Positions 1 through 8,307 are shown, counted from the stretch's first letter. The stretch: DNA of 22,891 nt from Sulfurospirillaceae bacterium (GCA_028705785.1 JAQWCT010000009.1:1-22891); one strand, 5' to 3'. Numbers and translations are program-made. Notes: generated by a model not told the origin, from the sequence alone.

Positions 1-916
1 CATTGCCTTTGCTTTTACTCATTTTTTCGCCATTACGAGTCCACCAACCGTGAGCAGCGACATGTTTTGGCAAAGGAAGCCCAAGGCTGAGTAAAAAAGC
101 AGGCCAGTAAATCGCATGAAAGCGTAAAATATCTTTACCCACTAAGTGCATAGTTGCAGGCCAAAACTGCATATTTTTTTCATTCGTACCATAACCCAGA
201 GCGGTGATGTAGTTTAAAAGAGCATCAAGCCACACATACATGACATGCTTGTCATCATTCATAGAAGCGGGAAGTTTAACACCCCAATCAAAGCTCGTTC
301 GCGTGATAGAGAGGTCGCGAAGTCCTTGCTTCACAAAGCTAATGACTTCATTTTTTTTGCCCTTTGGTAAAACGCATTTTTCATCGTCGTGGTACCATTT
401 GAGTAAATCTTCTTGGTATTTGGAGAGTTTAAAAAAGTAACTTTCTTCTTTGACCAAGCGCGTTGGTTTACCACAATCTGGACAGCCACCTTCATCGACT
501 AATTGAGTATCTGTAAAAAATGTTTCACAACTTACGCAGTAATGCCCCTCGTATTCCCCTTTGTAAATGTCACCTTTGTCAAACATCACTTGAAAGGCTT
601 TTTGCACACCTATTTTATGGTCACTATCGGTGGTGCGGATAAAATGGTCATAACTGATGTCAAACTCATCCCAAAGCGCGCGAAATTTGCCACTGATCTC
701 ATCGGCATAACCTTGTGGTGTTTTACCTCTTGATTTAGCAGCTTCTTCTATCTTCTGACCATGCTCATCTGTGCCTGTAAGAAAAAAAGTTTCATAGCCT
801 TTGAGGCGATAGTATCGTGCCATCGTATCAGCGATAATCGTAGTGTAAGCATGTCCGATATGGGGAACATCATTCACATAATAAATGGGGGTTGTAATAT
901 AAGCTTTTTGGGACAT
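1..916 (-). CDS. metG: Methionyl-tRNA synthetase, N-terminal part (cut by window start)
   Basis: Class I aminoacyl-tRNA synthetase that charges tRNA-Met in the cytoplasm. I translated the open frame on the minus strand from the ATG at 916-914. It begins MSQKAYITTPIYYVNDVPHI and contains the HIGH signature in PHIGHAYTTI. Two CxxC knuckles (CVSC and CPDC, about residues 127-147) match the zinc-binding insert of four-cysteine MetRS enzymes. The ATP-binding KMSKS loop (residues 298-302) lies at 25-11, so the catalytic core is nearly complete and the anticodon-binding and any C-terminal tRNA-binding domains lie outside the window. The gene starts 18 bp after the 64-aa gene's stop and is probably the last visible member of the mobB-fbp operon. 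I see no frameshift or missing catalytic motif. Confidence 0.96.
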   Translation of the reverse strand, partial: MSQKAYITTPIYYVNDVPHIGHAYTTIIADTMARYYRLKGYETFFLTGTDEHGQKIEEAAKSRGKTPQGYADEISGKFRALWDEFDISYDHFIRTTDSDHKIGVQKAFQVMFDKGDIYKGEYEGHYCVSCETFFTDTQLVDEGGCPDCGKPTRLVKEESYFFKLSKYQEDLLKWYHDDEKCVLPKGKKNEVISFVKQGLRDLSITRTSFDWGVKLPASMNDDKHVMYVWLDALLNYITALGYGTNEKNMQFWPATMHLVGKDILRFHAIYWPAFLLSLGLPLPKHVAAHGWWTRNGEKMSKSKGN

Positions 917-934
917 CGTTTTTCCTAATTAAAA

Positions 935-1129
935 TTAAAATTCAAATCCGCCACCTTGTCCTTTGGCCATACTTTCATATACAGCTTTGACATAGGTTTT
1001 GCGGGTATCACACTCAAACATCTTTTCACAATCACTACATGTAAGAAGATTTTTACTCTTTTGGCACTCTTGAAGAGCCTCTTTTTTACTATCAAGTTCT
1101 TTTTGGTAGATGTCTAAAATCTCATTCAT
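935..1129 (-). CDS. Small conserved four-cysteine protein (64 aa)
   Basis: A 64-residue protein with an acidic/basic helical N-terminal half (residues 1-28) and four cysteines at 22, 31, 34 and 40 (CSDC followed by FEC). The tail is glycine-rich, ending GQGGGFEF. The cysteine spacing suggests a small metal-binding or disulphide-bonded protein, but I recognise no named family. Its ATG overlaps the last 8 nt of fbp, so translation is probably coupled, and metG follows after 18 bp. From memory, Campylobacter jejuni has a small hypothetical gene at the same place between fbp and metG, which supports a real conserved gene. An exact TACATGTA palindrome lies inside it at 1036-1043, read as Thr-Cys within CSDC's upstream flank. 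Function unknown. Confidence 0.8.
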   Translation of the reverse strand: MNEILDIYQKELDSKKEALQECQKSKNLLTCSDCEKMFECDTRKTYVKAVYESMAKGQGGGFEF

Positions 1130-1958
1130 AGCACTTCTTGACGCGTTCTATCTCAGCATTTGAGCCAAAAAAACAAGGTGCAGTATCGTGAGGATGACTT
1201 GGGCTTAAGTCTAAGATTCTTCTCTTTCCATCAATGGCAGACCCACCTGCTTTTTCATACACAAAGGCAAAAGGGAAAACTTCAAAAATCATACGAAGCT
1301 TACCGTTTGGAACATCACTGGTGCTTGGGTATGAGAAAAGCCCGCCACCTTTGAGGAGGATTTGATGTAAATCTGGCACCATGCCACCTGAATAGCGTAA
1401 ACGATAACCATCCATAAAGATAGCATCAATCATTGCTTTATGGCGAGGTTCCCAGCCCATTTGTGTCGCACCTGGGGCATTGAGTTTGCCTTTTTCTTTT
1501 AAAACGATGTCTTTGATAAAAACAAATTCACCTTTTTTATTGAGACGATATAACTTAACATCATCCATCGCGATAACAAGTTCAACGCGAGGTCCATACA
1601 CGACATATACCGCCGCTTTAAGATGCGCTCCACTGTACCCGCCCTCGTAAATACCAAATATCGAACCCACACTCAGATTGACATCGATGAGGCTTGAGCC
1701 ATCTAGGGGGTCGTACCCGATGCCATAAATTCCGTTTACATGTAAAGGTGTTTTATCTTCTTTCTCTTCACTGACTATTTCTTTGATACAAGGAAGTTTA
1801 GCAAACTCTTCTTCGATGATAAGGTCACTTTTGATGTCAAGTTTGAGTTGGGTGTCGCCCGTGGAGTTAGTATTTTCAGAATAGCCTGTATCGTCAAATT
1901 CTATCGCCTCTTTGATGCGGATGGCGGATCGTTTGATGGCTTCGATAATCTCTTGCAT
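1122..1958 (-). CDS. fbp: Fructose-1,6-bisphosphatase, class I
   Basis: Hydrolyses fructose 1,6-bisphosphate to fructose 6-phosphate, the committed step of gluconeogenesis, in the cytoplasm. The 278-aa protein carries the metal-binding motif DPLDGSS (residues 83-89) that defines the FBPase/inositol monophosphatase fold. Upstream acidic residues include the stretch IVSEEKED, and the substrate-side region contains RYSGGMVPDLHQIL. At 278 aa it is shorter than the roughly 330-aa enzymes of enterobacteria, but I recall similar short forms in Campylobacter. It begins 1 bp after mobB stops, with AAGGT about 10 nt upstream of the ATG, and overlaps the 64-aa gene by 8 nt. A TTACATGTAA site lies at 1736-1745, read as Leu-His-Val. 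Confidence 0.95.
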   Translation of the reverse strand: MQEIIEAIKRSAIRIKEAIEFDDTGYSENTNSTGDTQLKLDIKSDLIIEEEFAKLPCIKEIVSEEKEDKTPLHVNGIYGIGYDPLDGSSLIDVNLSVGSIFGIYEGGYSGAHLKAAVYVVYGPRVELVIAMDDVKLYRLNKKGEFVFIKDIVLKEKGKLNAPGATQMGWEPRHKAMIDAIFMDGYRLRYSGGMVPDLHQILLKGGGLFSYPSTSDVPNGKLRMIFEVFPFAFVYEKAGGSAIDGKRRILDLSPSHPHDTAPCFFGSNAEIERVKKCYE

Positions 1959-1959
1959 A

Positions 1960-2457
1960 TTATTTTACCTTCTTAGCATTTTTCAAAATCCATGAGACGA
2001 TTTCTTCTGGATTGTTGAGGTTGAGAATAGCGATATTTTTTGGGATATCATAATTGCTAAGGATAACACTTTCATCCACCGCAATGGCATCACTACAATC
2101 AAAATAGTTCTCATCAAGCTTATTTCTAAATATCGCAATCCGTGGCAATGGTAAGGTTTTAAGTCCTTCAACCAATAAAAAGTCAAAATCTCCAAGCATG
2201 TCGATAATCTCATCAAGGCTTTTTTGGCGTTGTGAAAAAAGTGTTGTTCTCGTTGGTGAAGTGATGACGACTTCAGCGCCTGTTTGTGAAAACTTCCAGC
2301 TATCTTTGCCTTCGACATCAAATATCGCTTTATCGCTAGGGTCATTTTTGATGATGGCAAGGCGGTTTTCTTTTTTCAAAATAGTCGCAACTTTAAGAAC
2401 TAAAGTTGTTTTTCCGCTATCGGAGGGTCCTGTAAAGGCTACAGCTAAAGATTTCAT
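1960..2457 (-). CDS. mobB: Molybdopterin-guanine dinucleotide biosynthesis protein MobB
   Basis: GTP-binding adaptor that assists MobA in forming the guanine dinucleotide form of molybdenum cofactor, used by formate dehydrogenases, nitrate reductase and other DMSO-reductase-family enzymes. The 165-aa protein opens with a P-loop, GPSDSGKTT (residues 10-18). Further on are the conserved stretches TSPTRTTLF and FDFLLVEGLK typical of the MobB fold. Start ATG at 2457-2455; the Shine-Dalgarno is weak. It is the first gene of the operon mobB-fbp-64aa-metG, with only 1 bp before fbp. The cofactor role fits a genus rich in anaerobic respiratory oxidoreductases, but no molybdoenzyme lies in this window. 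Confidence 0.9.
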   Translation of the reverse strand: MKSLAVAFTGPSDSGKTTLVLKVATILKKENRLAIIKNDPSDKAIFDVEGKDSWKFSQTGAEVVITSPTRTTLFSQRQKSLDEIIDMLGDFDFLLVEGLKTLPLPRIAIFRNKLDENYFDCSDAIAVDESVILSNYDIPKNIAILNLNNPEEIVSWILKNAKKVK

Positions 2458-2514
2458 ATTTACTCACTTTATGTTACAATAAACGCAGATTATAGCAAAA
2501 AAAGGTTTAAGAAA
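2458..2514. promoter_or_regulatory. Divergent promoter region between mobB and the lipoprotein gene
   Basis: This 57-bp gap must hold both promoters. On the minus strand TGC-TATAAT (2497-2489) is a perfect extended -10 for the mobB operon. On the plus strand TACAAT (2475-2480) is a candidate -10 for the lipoprotein gene, followed by the ribosome-binding AAAGG at 2501-2505, 9 nt before its ATG. The two -10 elements face each other with only about 8 bp between them, so the two polymerases would compete. Confidence 0.55.
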
Positions 2515-2997
2515 ATGCGATATATTTTGGTGGTGATGCTAGGATGGCTTTTTTTAGGATGTTCCTCTTCTTATGATGCTTTACATGTGCAGAATGAGAA
2601 GGTCTTGGATTTTGGAATGGCAAATAGTAAAAAAATCGAGATAACCAATTCTCCTACTTCTAAAACTTATGTCACTATTACCTATTTAAACCCTATTAAA
2701 CATGCACTTTTAAACAATGATACTGAAAAGTTTATCGTAGGAACTTATATGGCGACAGGTGAAAATGAGATGCAAAAAGTAACTTTGTCAAACTTTGCAA
2801 TTAACGGTAAAAAAGAGGAAATCAAAGTTTCCCCGCTAAATAAAGATGCCGAGATTTTAAAACTTGTCTCTTCTTCAAACCCATGGAGCGACTATTCTTT
2901 AGTAGAAGCCCCATTTACGGATAAGATAGATATGAATATTAGTTTCGAAAATGATCACTCAAAGAGGGTGTCAGCAAAGTTTCGAAAAGATTATTAA
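2515..2997 (+). CDS. Small predicted lipoprotein
   Basis: A 160-aa protein with a clear type II signal peptide. A short basic start and a hydrophobic stretch lead to the lipobox LFLGC, with the lipidated cysteine at residue 16 followed by serines, which is compatible with sorting to the outer membrane. The mature part has the look of a small beta-rich domain (DFGMANSKKIEITN, KTYVTITYLN) with no recognised catalytic motif. It is transcribed alone on the plus strand between two minus-strand operons, and its last 59 nt overlap the 3' end of the lytic transglycosylase gene. From memory, C. jejuni has a similar small gene between mobB and the transglycosylase. Function unknown; a cell-envelope role is only suggested by location. 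Confidence 0.85.
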   Translation: MRYILVVMLGWLFLGCSSSYDALHVQNEKVLDFGMANSKKIEITNSPTSKTYVTITYLNPIKHALLNNDTEKFIVGTYMATGENEMQKVTLSNFAINGKKEEIKVSPLNKDAEILKLVSSSNPWSDYSLVEAPFTDKIDMNISFENDHSKRVSAKFRKDY

Positions 2998-4579
2998 TAG
3001 AGACTTCTTCGCCTAAAAGACGCATATAGACAACATAGTTTGCGAGTACCTTTTTCCCATACTCGCGACTCTCTTCATTAATCATCATCTCCATACTTAA
3101 AAACGGTTCATACGCTTTTTTGCTAAAAGTACCTCCCAACAGATGTCTCTTGGTAAAACCAATGCCTCCATTGTACGCATAAGCGATAAAAAGTGGATGC
3201 AGAAGATTTTTCTCTAAAAAGTCAAGGTGGATATTGGCAAACAAATAGGCAACGCGTGGGTCGAACATCGCATCAAGTGTAAAGCCTTCAAGCTTTTGTT
3301 TTTTAGCGATATCTTTGGCGACAAAAGGCATAAATTGCATCATTCCAAGCGCATATGAAGTCGAGACGACAGAGGGCAAAAAACGACTCTCTTGTCTGGC
3401 GATGGCTAACATCAAAGCTTGACGATGGGTCGAAAAATCTTTGATTTCTTCAAAATAAGGTATCGGATAAAAGTTTTTTTGGTAGCGGGTCACGCGCTCC
3501 ATCAGGTAGCTATAGTGTGGTAATGTGTTGGCGTATTTAAACTTTTCCGCTTCTTTTTCGACCTCTTCTTGACTCATATGATAAACTTTATTCATCACTT
3601 TTGGCCATGCAAAAGGGTCTGTGACATTAAATGTCGGATGCTCACCTTCTAGGACTGGAGAGACGATATTGTCAAATGGAACGCTCAACTTTTCGTGTGC
3701 ATAAAGTGTATAGATGTTGACATCAAAGCTTTCTAGCATTTTTTTAAGGTAAGTGTTGTCTTGGCTCACAAGGTATTGCCAAAAGAGCGCTCGGTCTTTT
3801 TCATCTCTTTTTTTAGCCTGTTCATAGGAGAGTTCAAAAAAGTAAATAGCTTGTTTTTTTTCGTCATATTTGAGTGCGTTGAGCCCAAGGAGGAAAAGTG
3901 CTTTGGCTCCTACTTCGGAAGAGGGGCTTACATGTAAGAGTGATTTTTGTAGATTGACCATATCATCATTTTGAATGACGCTACTTGCAAAAGCATTAAA
4001 TTTGATATGACTTGCAAGTGTATCTATCGACACTTTGGGAATAAATTGGTTAAAAATAGCTTCTTTATAGGAAGTGATGCTGCCATTAAAGAGGGTTAAA
4101 AAAAGCTGAGCATCACCTTGTAAGGCACTTTCATAGACATTTTCACGGCTCATCAGTTCTAATACTTTTGAGAGTTCTTTGTTGTGCTTTACTCTGGGCA
4201 TTAGCGATTTAAGTTGTCCCTTTGGAAGTGAAGTAGCTTTGGCGATAGTGATGCCGATGTTGAGGCATTCATCATCTTCTTTTAGGAGAGGCGTGATTTC
4301 TAGGTTCATACATTTTGAGATTTTCTTATAATCTTCATTGTCCATTTTTTTAGCAAAAAGGTGAAAAAATCGGATGTTCATCGTATGTACCATCCCAAAA
4401 AGCGCTTTGGCTTCTTGGGGCGTGGTACTCTCTTCGTTTAAGACGGTGTAGATGTAAAAGTCTTTAGCAAGACAGCGAGGCTTATCTTCAAAAAATTTTA
4501 ACGATGGAGGCGTTGCTCCAAAAAGGTCTACAGAAGCGAAAAAGGCAAACAAAACCCACAAAAAAAACTTATAAAGCAT
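2939..4579 (-). CDS. slt: Periplasmic lytic transglycosylase (Slt-type)
   Basis: Cleaves the glycan strands of peptidoglycan with formation of 1,6-anhydro-muramyl ends, in the periplasm. I start it at the ATG 4579-4577 (546 aa) because this gives a normal signal peptide (MLYKFFLWVLFAFFASVDLF). An upstream TTG at 4609 would add ten residues that spoil it. The long N-terminal half is helical and resembles the superhelical U domain of soluble transglycosylases. The C-terminal SLT domain has the catalytic glutamate in ARQESRF (E397 with this start), the motif ALGMMQFMP and the AYNGG signature. Its start overlaps the yggT stop by 11 nt, so translation is probably coupled. The 3' end overlaps the lipoprotein gene on the other strand. 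Confidence 0.92.
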   Translation of the reverse strand: MLYKFFLWVLFAFFASVDLFGATPPSLKFFEDKPRCLAKDFYIYTVLNEESTTPQEAKALFGMVHTMNIRFFHLFAKKMDNEDYKKISKCMNLEITPLLKEDDECLNIGITIAKATSLPKGQLKSLMPRVKHNKELSKVLELMSRENVYESALQGDAQLFLTLFNGSITSYKEAIFNQFIPKVSIDTLASHIKFNAFASSVIQNDDMVNLQKSLLHVSPSSEVGAKALFLLGLNALKYDEKKQAIYFFELSYEQAKKRDEKDRALFWQYLVSQDNTYLKKMLESFDVNIYTLYAHEKLSVPFDNIVSPVLEGEHPTFNVTDPFAWPKVMNKVYHMSQEEVEKEAEKFKYANTLPHYSYLMERVTRYQKNFYPIPYFEEIKDFSTHRQALMLAIARQESRFLPSVVSTSYALGMMQFMPFVAKDIAKKQKLEGFTLDAMFDPRVAYLFANIHLDFLEKNLLHPLFIAYAYNGGIGFTKRHLLGGTFSKKAYEPFLSMEMMINEESREYGKKVLANYVVYMRLLGEEVSINNLFETLLTPSLSDHFRN

Positions 4580-4865
4580 GGACAAGCGCAAACAATAATT
4601 TGACCGCAAATAGGTCGATAAACTGAAGTGTTAAAATGACGATGATGGGCGCTACATCGACACCTGCGATGATGGTGGGAATAAACTTTCGTATAAAAGC
4701 ATATACGGGGTTAGTAAGCCGATGGAGTATCTGCACAATAGGGTTGTACGGATCAGGGCGCACAAAACTAATAAGAGCAGAGATAATCACCACCCAAATA
4801 TAGATATTAATCACCATGTGAAGAATTTGCGCTAGCGCTTCAATAAAAGTAGAAAGAATAATCAT
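4569..4865 (-). CDS. YggT-family membrane protein
   Basis: A 98-aa integral membrane protein of the YggT family. There are two hydrophobic segments (about residues 8-36 and 68-96) separated by a polar loop with the family signature RPDPYNPIVQILHRLTNPV. YggT proteins are linked to osmotic tolerance in E. coli and to cell-division or photosystem organisation in other groups, but the molecular role here is unknown. The ATG overlaps the stop of the GluRS-like gene by 4 nt (ATGA), and the downstream transglycosylase overlaps its stop by 11 nt, so the genes form one translationally coupled unit. From memory the same yggT-slt pair occurs beside gltX in Campylobacter. Confidence 0.9.
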   Translation of the reverse strand: MIILSTFIEALAQILHMVINIYIWVVIISALISFVRPDPYNPIVQILHRLTNPVYAFIRKFIPTIIAGVDVAPIIVILTLQFIDLFAVKLLFALVHAL

Positions 4866-6016
4866 CGTACGATCTCCTTGAGATAATTTTTAATGAGTGG
4901 ATATAAAAGTGTTAATTCTGGGCCATTGTCACAGCCTGTGAGTAAAAAGCGTAAAGGTTTGAAAAAGGCTTCACCTTGAAGCTCACTTTTTTCGAGTAAA
5001 TAAGCCTCAAATGCCTCAAATGTATCATGATAAGGCGCTTTTTGGATAAGTTCTTTTAAGCGTTGTGACTCTTTTTCATACGCTACATGTAAAGATTTTT
5101 GAGCAAATAAAACATCGATTTTTTGTTTAATTTCAAAAGTGGTACTTGCCTCTTGCGTATAGAGTTTTGCTAGTTTCCCGATATTTTCACACGCATAGCC
5201 CATGCGTTTTGAAAGCTCCATATCAGAGATGCGTTTGATATGCTCGCGGTTGATAAAGCGGAGTTTTTCAATGTCAAAATGCGCTGGAGATGTGGAAATA
5301 TTTTTGATGTCAAACCAAGCAAGCGCTTCAACCATATAAAAAATCTCACACGGCGTAGGGTTGCCTAAAAGTAAGAGATAATTTAAAATCGCCTCAGGCA
5401 TAAAACCTTGGTCTAAAAGCCATTTAACGGTGCTTTCATCCTCTTGACTTTGAATGGTGGGAATGTGAACATAGTGTATCGCTTGGTCATAGCCTAGACT
5501 TTTGCGCACCCACTCTTCTTTAGGTGCATCGTTTAGATACTTTTCGTCACGAATGAGCGTGGTTACGCCTTGAAGCATATCGTCGCACGCACTCGCAAAA
5601 GTAGGAGTGGGGTATTTGTTAGTGTTCATAATGACAAAGCTATCACTGGCGGTATCGGATTTTTTCATGCGAATCACAAACGCTCTAGGGTTGTTGATAA
5701 CTTCTTCGGGGCTTAAATGTTCGCATGTACCATTACAAGAAGATGCCTCATGGGGGCAAAAACAGATAAAGGCCTTTTTCGTGTCCAAAAGCGTGGAGGC
5801 AAATTGGAGATGGTATTTGAAATTGTTATTTTGATAGTAAAGCTGTGAATACGAAATACCAAAAAGCGCTAACATCTCTAAAGTATCTTGCTCTTCTCCC
5901 TGGGTGCGCACGATAAGCTGTTGCCCAGCTTGTGTGGCGCAAAGATAATTTATCAAGGCAATTCTGAGGTCATTGAGGCTCAGATTACCCGTTGGTGAGG
6001 GGGAAAATCTATACAT
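4862..6016 (-). CDS. Glutamyl-tRNA synthetase-like protein lacking catalytic motifs (probable pseudoenzyme)
   Basis: Clearly homologous to GluRS: FSPSPTG at residues 4-10, LRIALINYL aligned to LRTALYNYL, a cysteine cluster (CFC then CNGTC) like the GluRS zinc site, the stretch ACDDMLQGVTTLIRDE aligned to VVDDALMGITHVIRGED, and QGFMPEAILNYLLLLGNPTP. The ATP and glutamate motifs are broken. The HIGH tetrad reads S-L-N-D (13-16), the RIEDTD segment reads RTQGEEQ, RGEDH reads RDEKY, and the KLSKR loop is absent because IPTIQ runs straight into EDESTVKWLL (about residues 187-200). At 384 aa it is also shorter than the usual 430-470 aa. The frame is intact, overlapping glnS by 8 nt and yggT by 4 nt. 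It sits where I recall gltX1 in C. jejuni. A functional GluRS must be encoded elsewhere. It is unlikely to be GluQ, because a C-terminal domain is retained. Confidence 0.85.
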   Translation of the reverse strand: MYRFSPSPTGNLSLNDLRIALINYLCATQAGQQLIVRTQGEEQDTLEMLALFGISYSQLYYQNNNFKYHLQFASTLLDTKKAFICFCPHEASSCNGTCEHLSPEEVINNPRAFVIRMKKSDTASDSFVIMNTNKYPTPTFASACDDMLQGVTTLIRDEKYLNDAPKEEWVRKSLGYDQAIHYVHIPTIQSQEDESTVKWLLDQGFMPEAILNYLLLLGNPTPCEIFYMVEALAWFDIKNISTSPAHFDIEKLRFINREHIKRISDMELSKRMGYACENIGKLAKLYTQEASTTFEIKQKIDVLFAQKSLHVAYEKESQRLKELIQKAPYHDTFEAFEAYLLEKSELQGEAFFKPLRFLLTGCDNGPELTLLYPLIKNYLKEIVR

Positions 6017-8246
6017 GTTTTAATTTCTCAGTGACAAGTTCGTTGACCACGGTTGGGTTGGCTTTGCCACCACTGTTTTTAAGCACTTGACCTACGAAGA
6101 AGCCAAAAAGGTTGGTATTGCCTGCTTTGAATTTTGCCACATTGTCAGGGTTTTTGGCAATGACTTCATCAATGATAGGCTTTAATTTTTCAGGGTCACT
6201 GATTTGTGTTAGTCCTTGTGCTTCAACGATTGCGGTTGGATTTTCACCCGATTTTGCCATCTCTTCAAAGACTTGTTTTGCAATTTTATTGGAAATGGTT
6301 CCCTCATCTATCATGGTGACAAGTTCCGATATCTCTTTGGCGCTAAATTTTAATGTTGCTTCAAGTTTAAGTTCTCTTGCGACTTCATTAGCGACGATAT
6401 TGGCGAGGCTTACAGGACTATTGACAAAAGAGAGAGTCTCTTCGTAAAAAGAAGAGAGCTCAGCATCACGCGCTAAAATATTGGCGATTTCATTGTTAAG
6501 CCCAAACGCTAAAGTGTATTTGTCAAAAAATACTTGTTCTTCTTCGCTCATGGGTGCTACAGTACCTTCTACAAGTACCTTTTTAGTTTGAGATTTAGGT
6601 GCTTCTGCCTTTTTAGTCCAAGAGTCTTTAAGCCCTACGATTTTATTAAACACAGGCAAATCATCGGTGTAGTCAATCGGATCAGCGTAAAAATATCCTT
6701 GCCTTTCAAACTGAAATCTAACATCAGGTTTTTGTGTGATAACGGCTGGCTCAACAAACGCATTTTTGATGATATGTAAAGAATCGGGATTTAAATCTTC
6801 CAAACCCTCAGGCGCTTCTACGGAGTATAACCTCTCATAAAGTCTGACTTCGACGGCTTTCGCGTGCTTTGCACTTACCCAGTGAATGGCGCTTTTAACT
6901 TTGATACCACTCGTGTCTGAGCCACTTCTTGAATCTGGATGATACTCTGCTTTTATCTCTATAATATTTCCATTAGCATCTTTCACAACTTCTTTACATG
7001 TAAGGATATACGCATGTTTAAGTCTCACAGGTTGACTTGGTGTAAGACGGAAGTAACCCTCAGGAGGATTTTCCATAAAGTCATCTCGTTCGATGTATAT
7101 CTCTTTGGAGAAAGGAAGTTTGCGTGAACCCTCTTTAGGTACATCGTGTGGGTAGCAAGAGGCGTCTATCTCTTCTTCACCCTCATAGTTTTCGATGATG
7201 ATTTTAAGTGGGTCAAGTACACACATCACACGCGGTACTTTGGTATTTAAATCATCTCTGATGCAAAATTCAAGTTGCGCTACATCGACCATGGAATTGG
7301 CTTTAGCGATGCCAATTTGGTCGCAAAAGTTTAGAATGGATTCGGCTGTGTAGCCTCTTCGTTTATAGCCTGCAATGGTAGGCATTCGTGGGTCATCCCA
7401 GCCATTGACATAACCGTCATTCACCAGTTCCAAAAACTTTCGTTTGCTCATCACTGTATAGTTCATACCTAATCGTGCAAATTCATGTTGGTAAGGACGA
7501 GGGAGTTTGAGTTCAAGTTCATCCAGTACCCAGTCGTAAATATCGCGGTTATTTTCAAATTCGAGTGTACAGATAGAGTGCGTTACGCCCTCGCAATAAT
7601 CAGACAAGCAGTGTGCAAAATCATACATCGGGTAGATACACCACTCATCGCCCGTTCTAAAGTGATGCGCGTGGCGAATGCGATACAGTAATGGGTCGCG
7701 CATTTTCATATTTGGCGCACTCATGTCGATTTTTGCTCTTAAAACATGTTCACCGTCTTTAAACTCACCTTTTTTCATTCTCTCCAAAAGGTCAAGATTT
7801 TCTTCAATGCTACGATCTGCAAATTTGCTCCGTTTTCCTGCTGTAGTAACAGTTCCACGATATTCACGAATCTCTTCTTCATTCAGACTATCCACATAGG
7901 CTTTACCCATTTTGACCAGTTGCACAGCATAATCATAAATTTTTGGGAAATAATCAGAAGCAAAGTAGACTTTATCAGCCCATTCAAATCCAAGCCATGT
8001 TACGGCATCTTTCAGCGCTTCAACATATTTCATGTCTTCAGTCGTAGGATTGGTGTCATCCATCCTTAAGTTACAATGCCCGTGATAATCCCGTGCAATG
8101 CCAAAATTGATACAAATAGACTTCGCGTGTCCAATATGTGGAAATCCATTAGGCTCTGGAGGAAATCTTGTAATGACTTCTTTATACTTTCCAGACTTTA
8201 AGTCCTCTTCCACAATGGTGCGTAAAAAATCTTTGCTCTCACTCAT
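6009..8246 (-). CDS. glnS: Glutaminyl-tRNA synthetase with C-terminal YqeY/GatB-type domain
   Basis: Charges tRNA-Gln directly with glutamine. The catalytic core has FPPEPNGFPHIGH (HIGH at 37-40) and VMSKR (265-269), so both class I signatures are intact. The anticodon-binding beta-barrels follow to about residue 545. Residues 566-745 form an extra helical domain that ends in LFGFFVGQVLKNSGGKANP, the signature of the GatB tail/YqeY family, which contributes to tRNA binding in amidotransferases and in Deinococcus GlnRS. The total of 745 aa compares with about 555 aa for enterobacterial GlnRS. Most Campylobacterota lack GlnRS and make Gln-tRNA through GluRS2 and GatCAB, so this gene was probably acquired. 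First gene of the minus-strand operon; AAGGA lies 8 nt before the ATG and runs into a TTACATGTAA site. Confidence 0.95.
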   Translation of the reverse strand: MSESKDFLRTIVEEDLKSGKYKEVITRFPPEPNGFPHIGHAKSICINFGIARDYHGHCNLRMDDTNPTTEDMKYVEALKDAVTWLGFEWADKVYFASDYFPKIYDYAVQLVKMGKAYVDSLNEEEIREYRGTVTTAGKRSKFADRSIEENLDLLERMKKGEFKDGEHVLRAKIDMSAPNMKMRDPLLYRIRHAHHFRTGDEWCIYPMYDFAHCLSDYCEGVTHSICTLEFENNRDIYDWVLDELELKLPRPYQHEFARLGMNYTVMSKRKFLELVNDGYVNGWDDPRMPTIAGYKRRGYTAESILNFCDQIGIAKANSMVDVAQLEFCIRDDLNTKVPRVMCVLDPLKIIIENYEGEEEIDASCYPHDVPKEGSRKLPFSKEIYIERDDFMENPPEGYFRLTPSQPVRLKHAYILTCKEVVKDANGNIIEIKAEYHPDSRSGSDTSGIKVKSAIHWVSAKHAKAVEVRLYERLYSVEAPEGLEDLNPDSLHIIKNAFVEPAVITQKPDVRFQFERQGYFYADPIDYTDDLPVFNKIVGLKDSWTKKAEAPKSQTKKVLVEGTVAPMSEEEQVFFDKYTLAFGLNNEIANILARDAELSSFYEETLSFVNSPVSLANIVANEVARELKLEATLKFSAKEISELVTMIDEGTISNKIAKQVFEEMAKSGENPTAIVEAQGLTQISDPEKLKPIIDEVIAKNPDNVAKFKAGNTNLFGFFVGQVLKNSGGKANPTVVNELVTEKLKHV

Positions 8247-8307
8247 TTTAAAAATCCTTACATGTAAAAAGCGCTATTTTATGATATTTTGATTAAAAAG
8301 GAGGTTA

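Noticed and set aside
4580..4609. TTG at 4609 as start of the lytic transglycosylase
   Set aside because: It adds ten polar residues before a normal signal peptide and has no ribosome-binding site; ATG 4579 is coupled to the yggT stop.
4862..6016. Glutamyl-Q-tRNA(Asp) synthetase (GluQ/YadB)
   Set aside because: GluQ keeps the HIGH-like ATP site and lacks the anticodon-binding part. This protein shows the reverse: catalytic motifs lost and a C-terminal domain retained.
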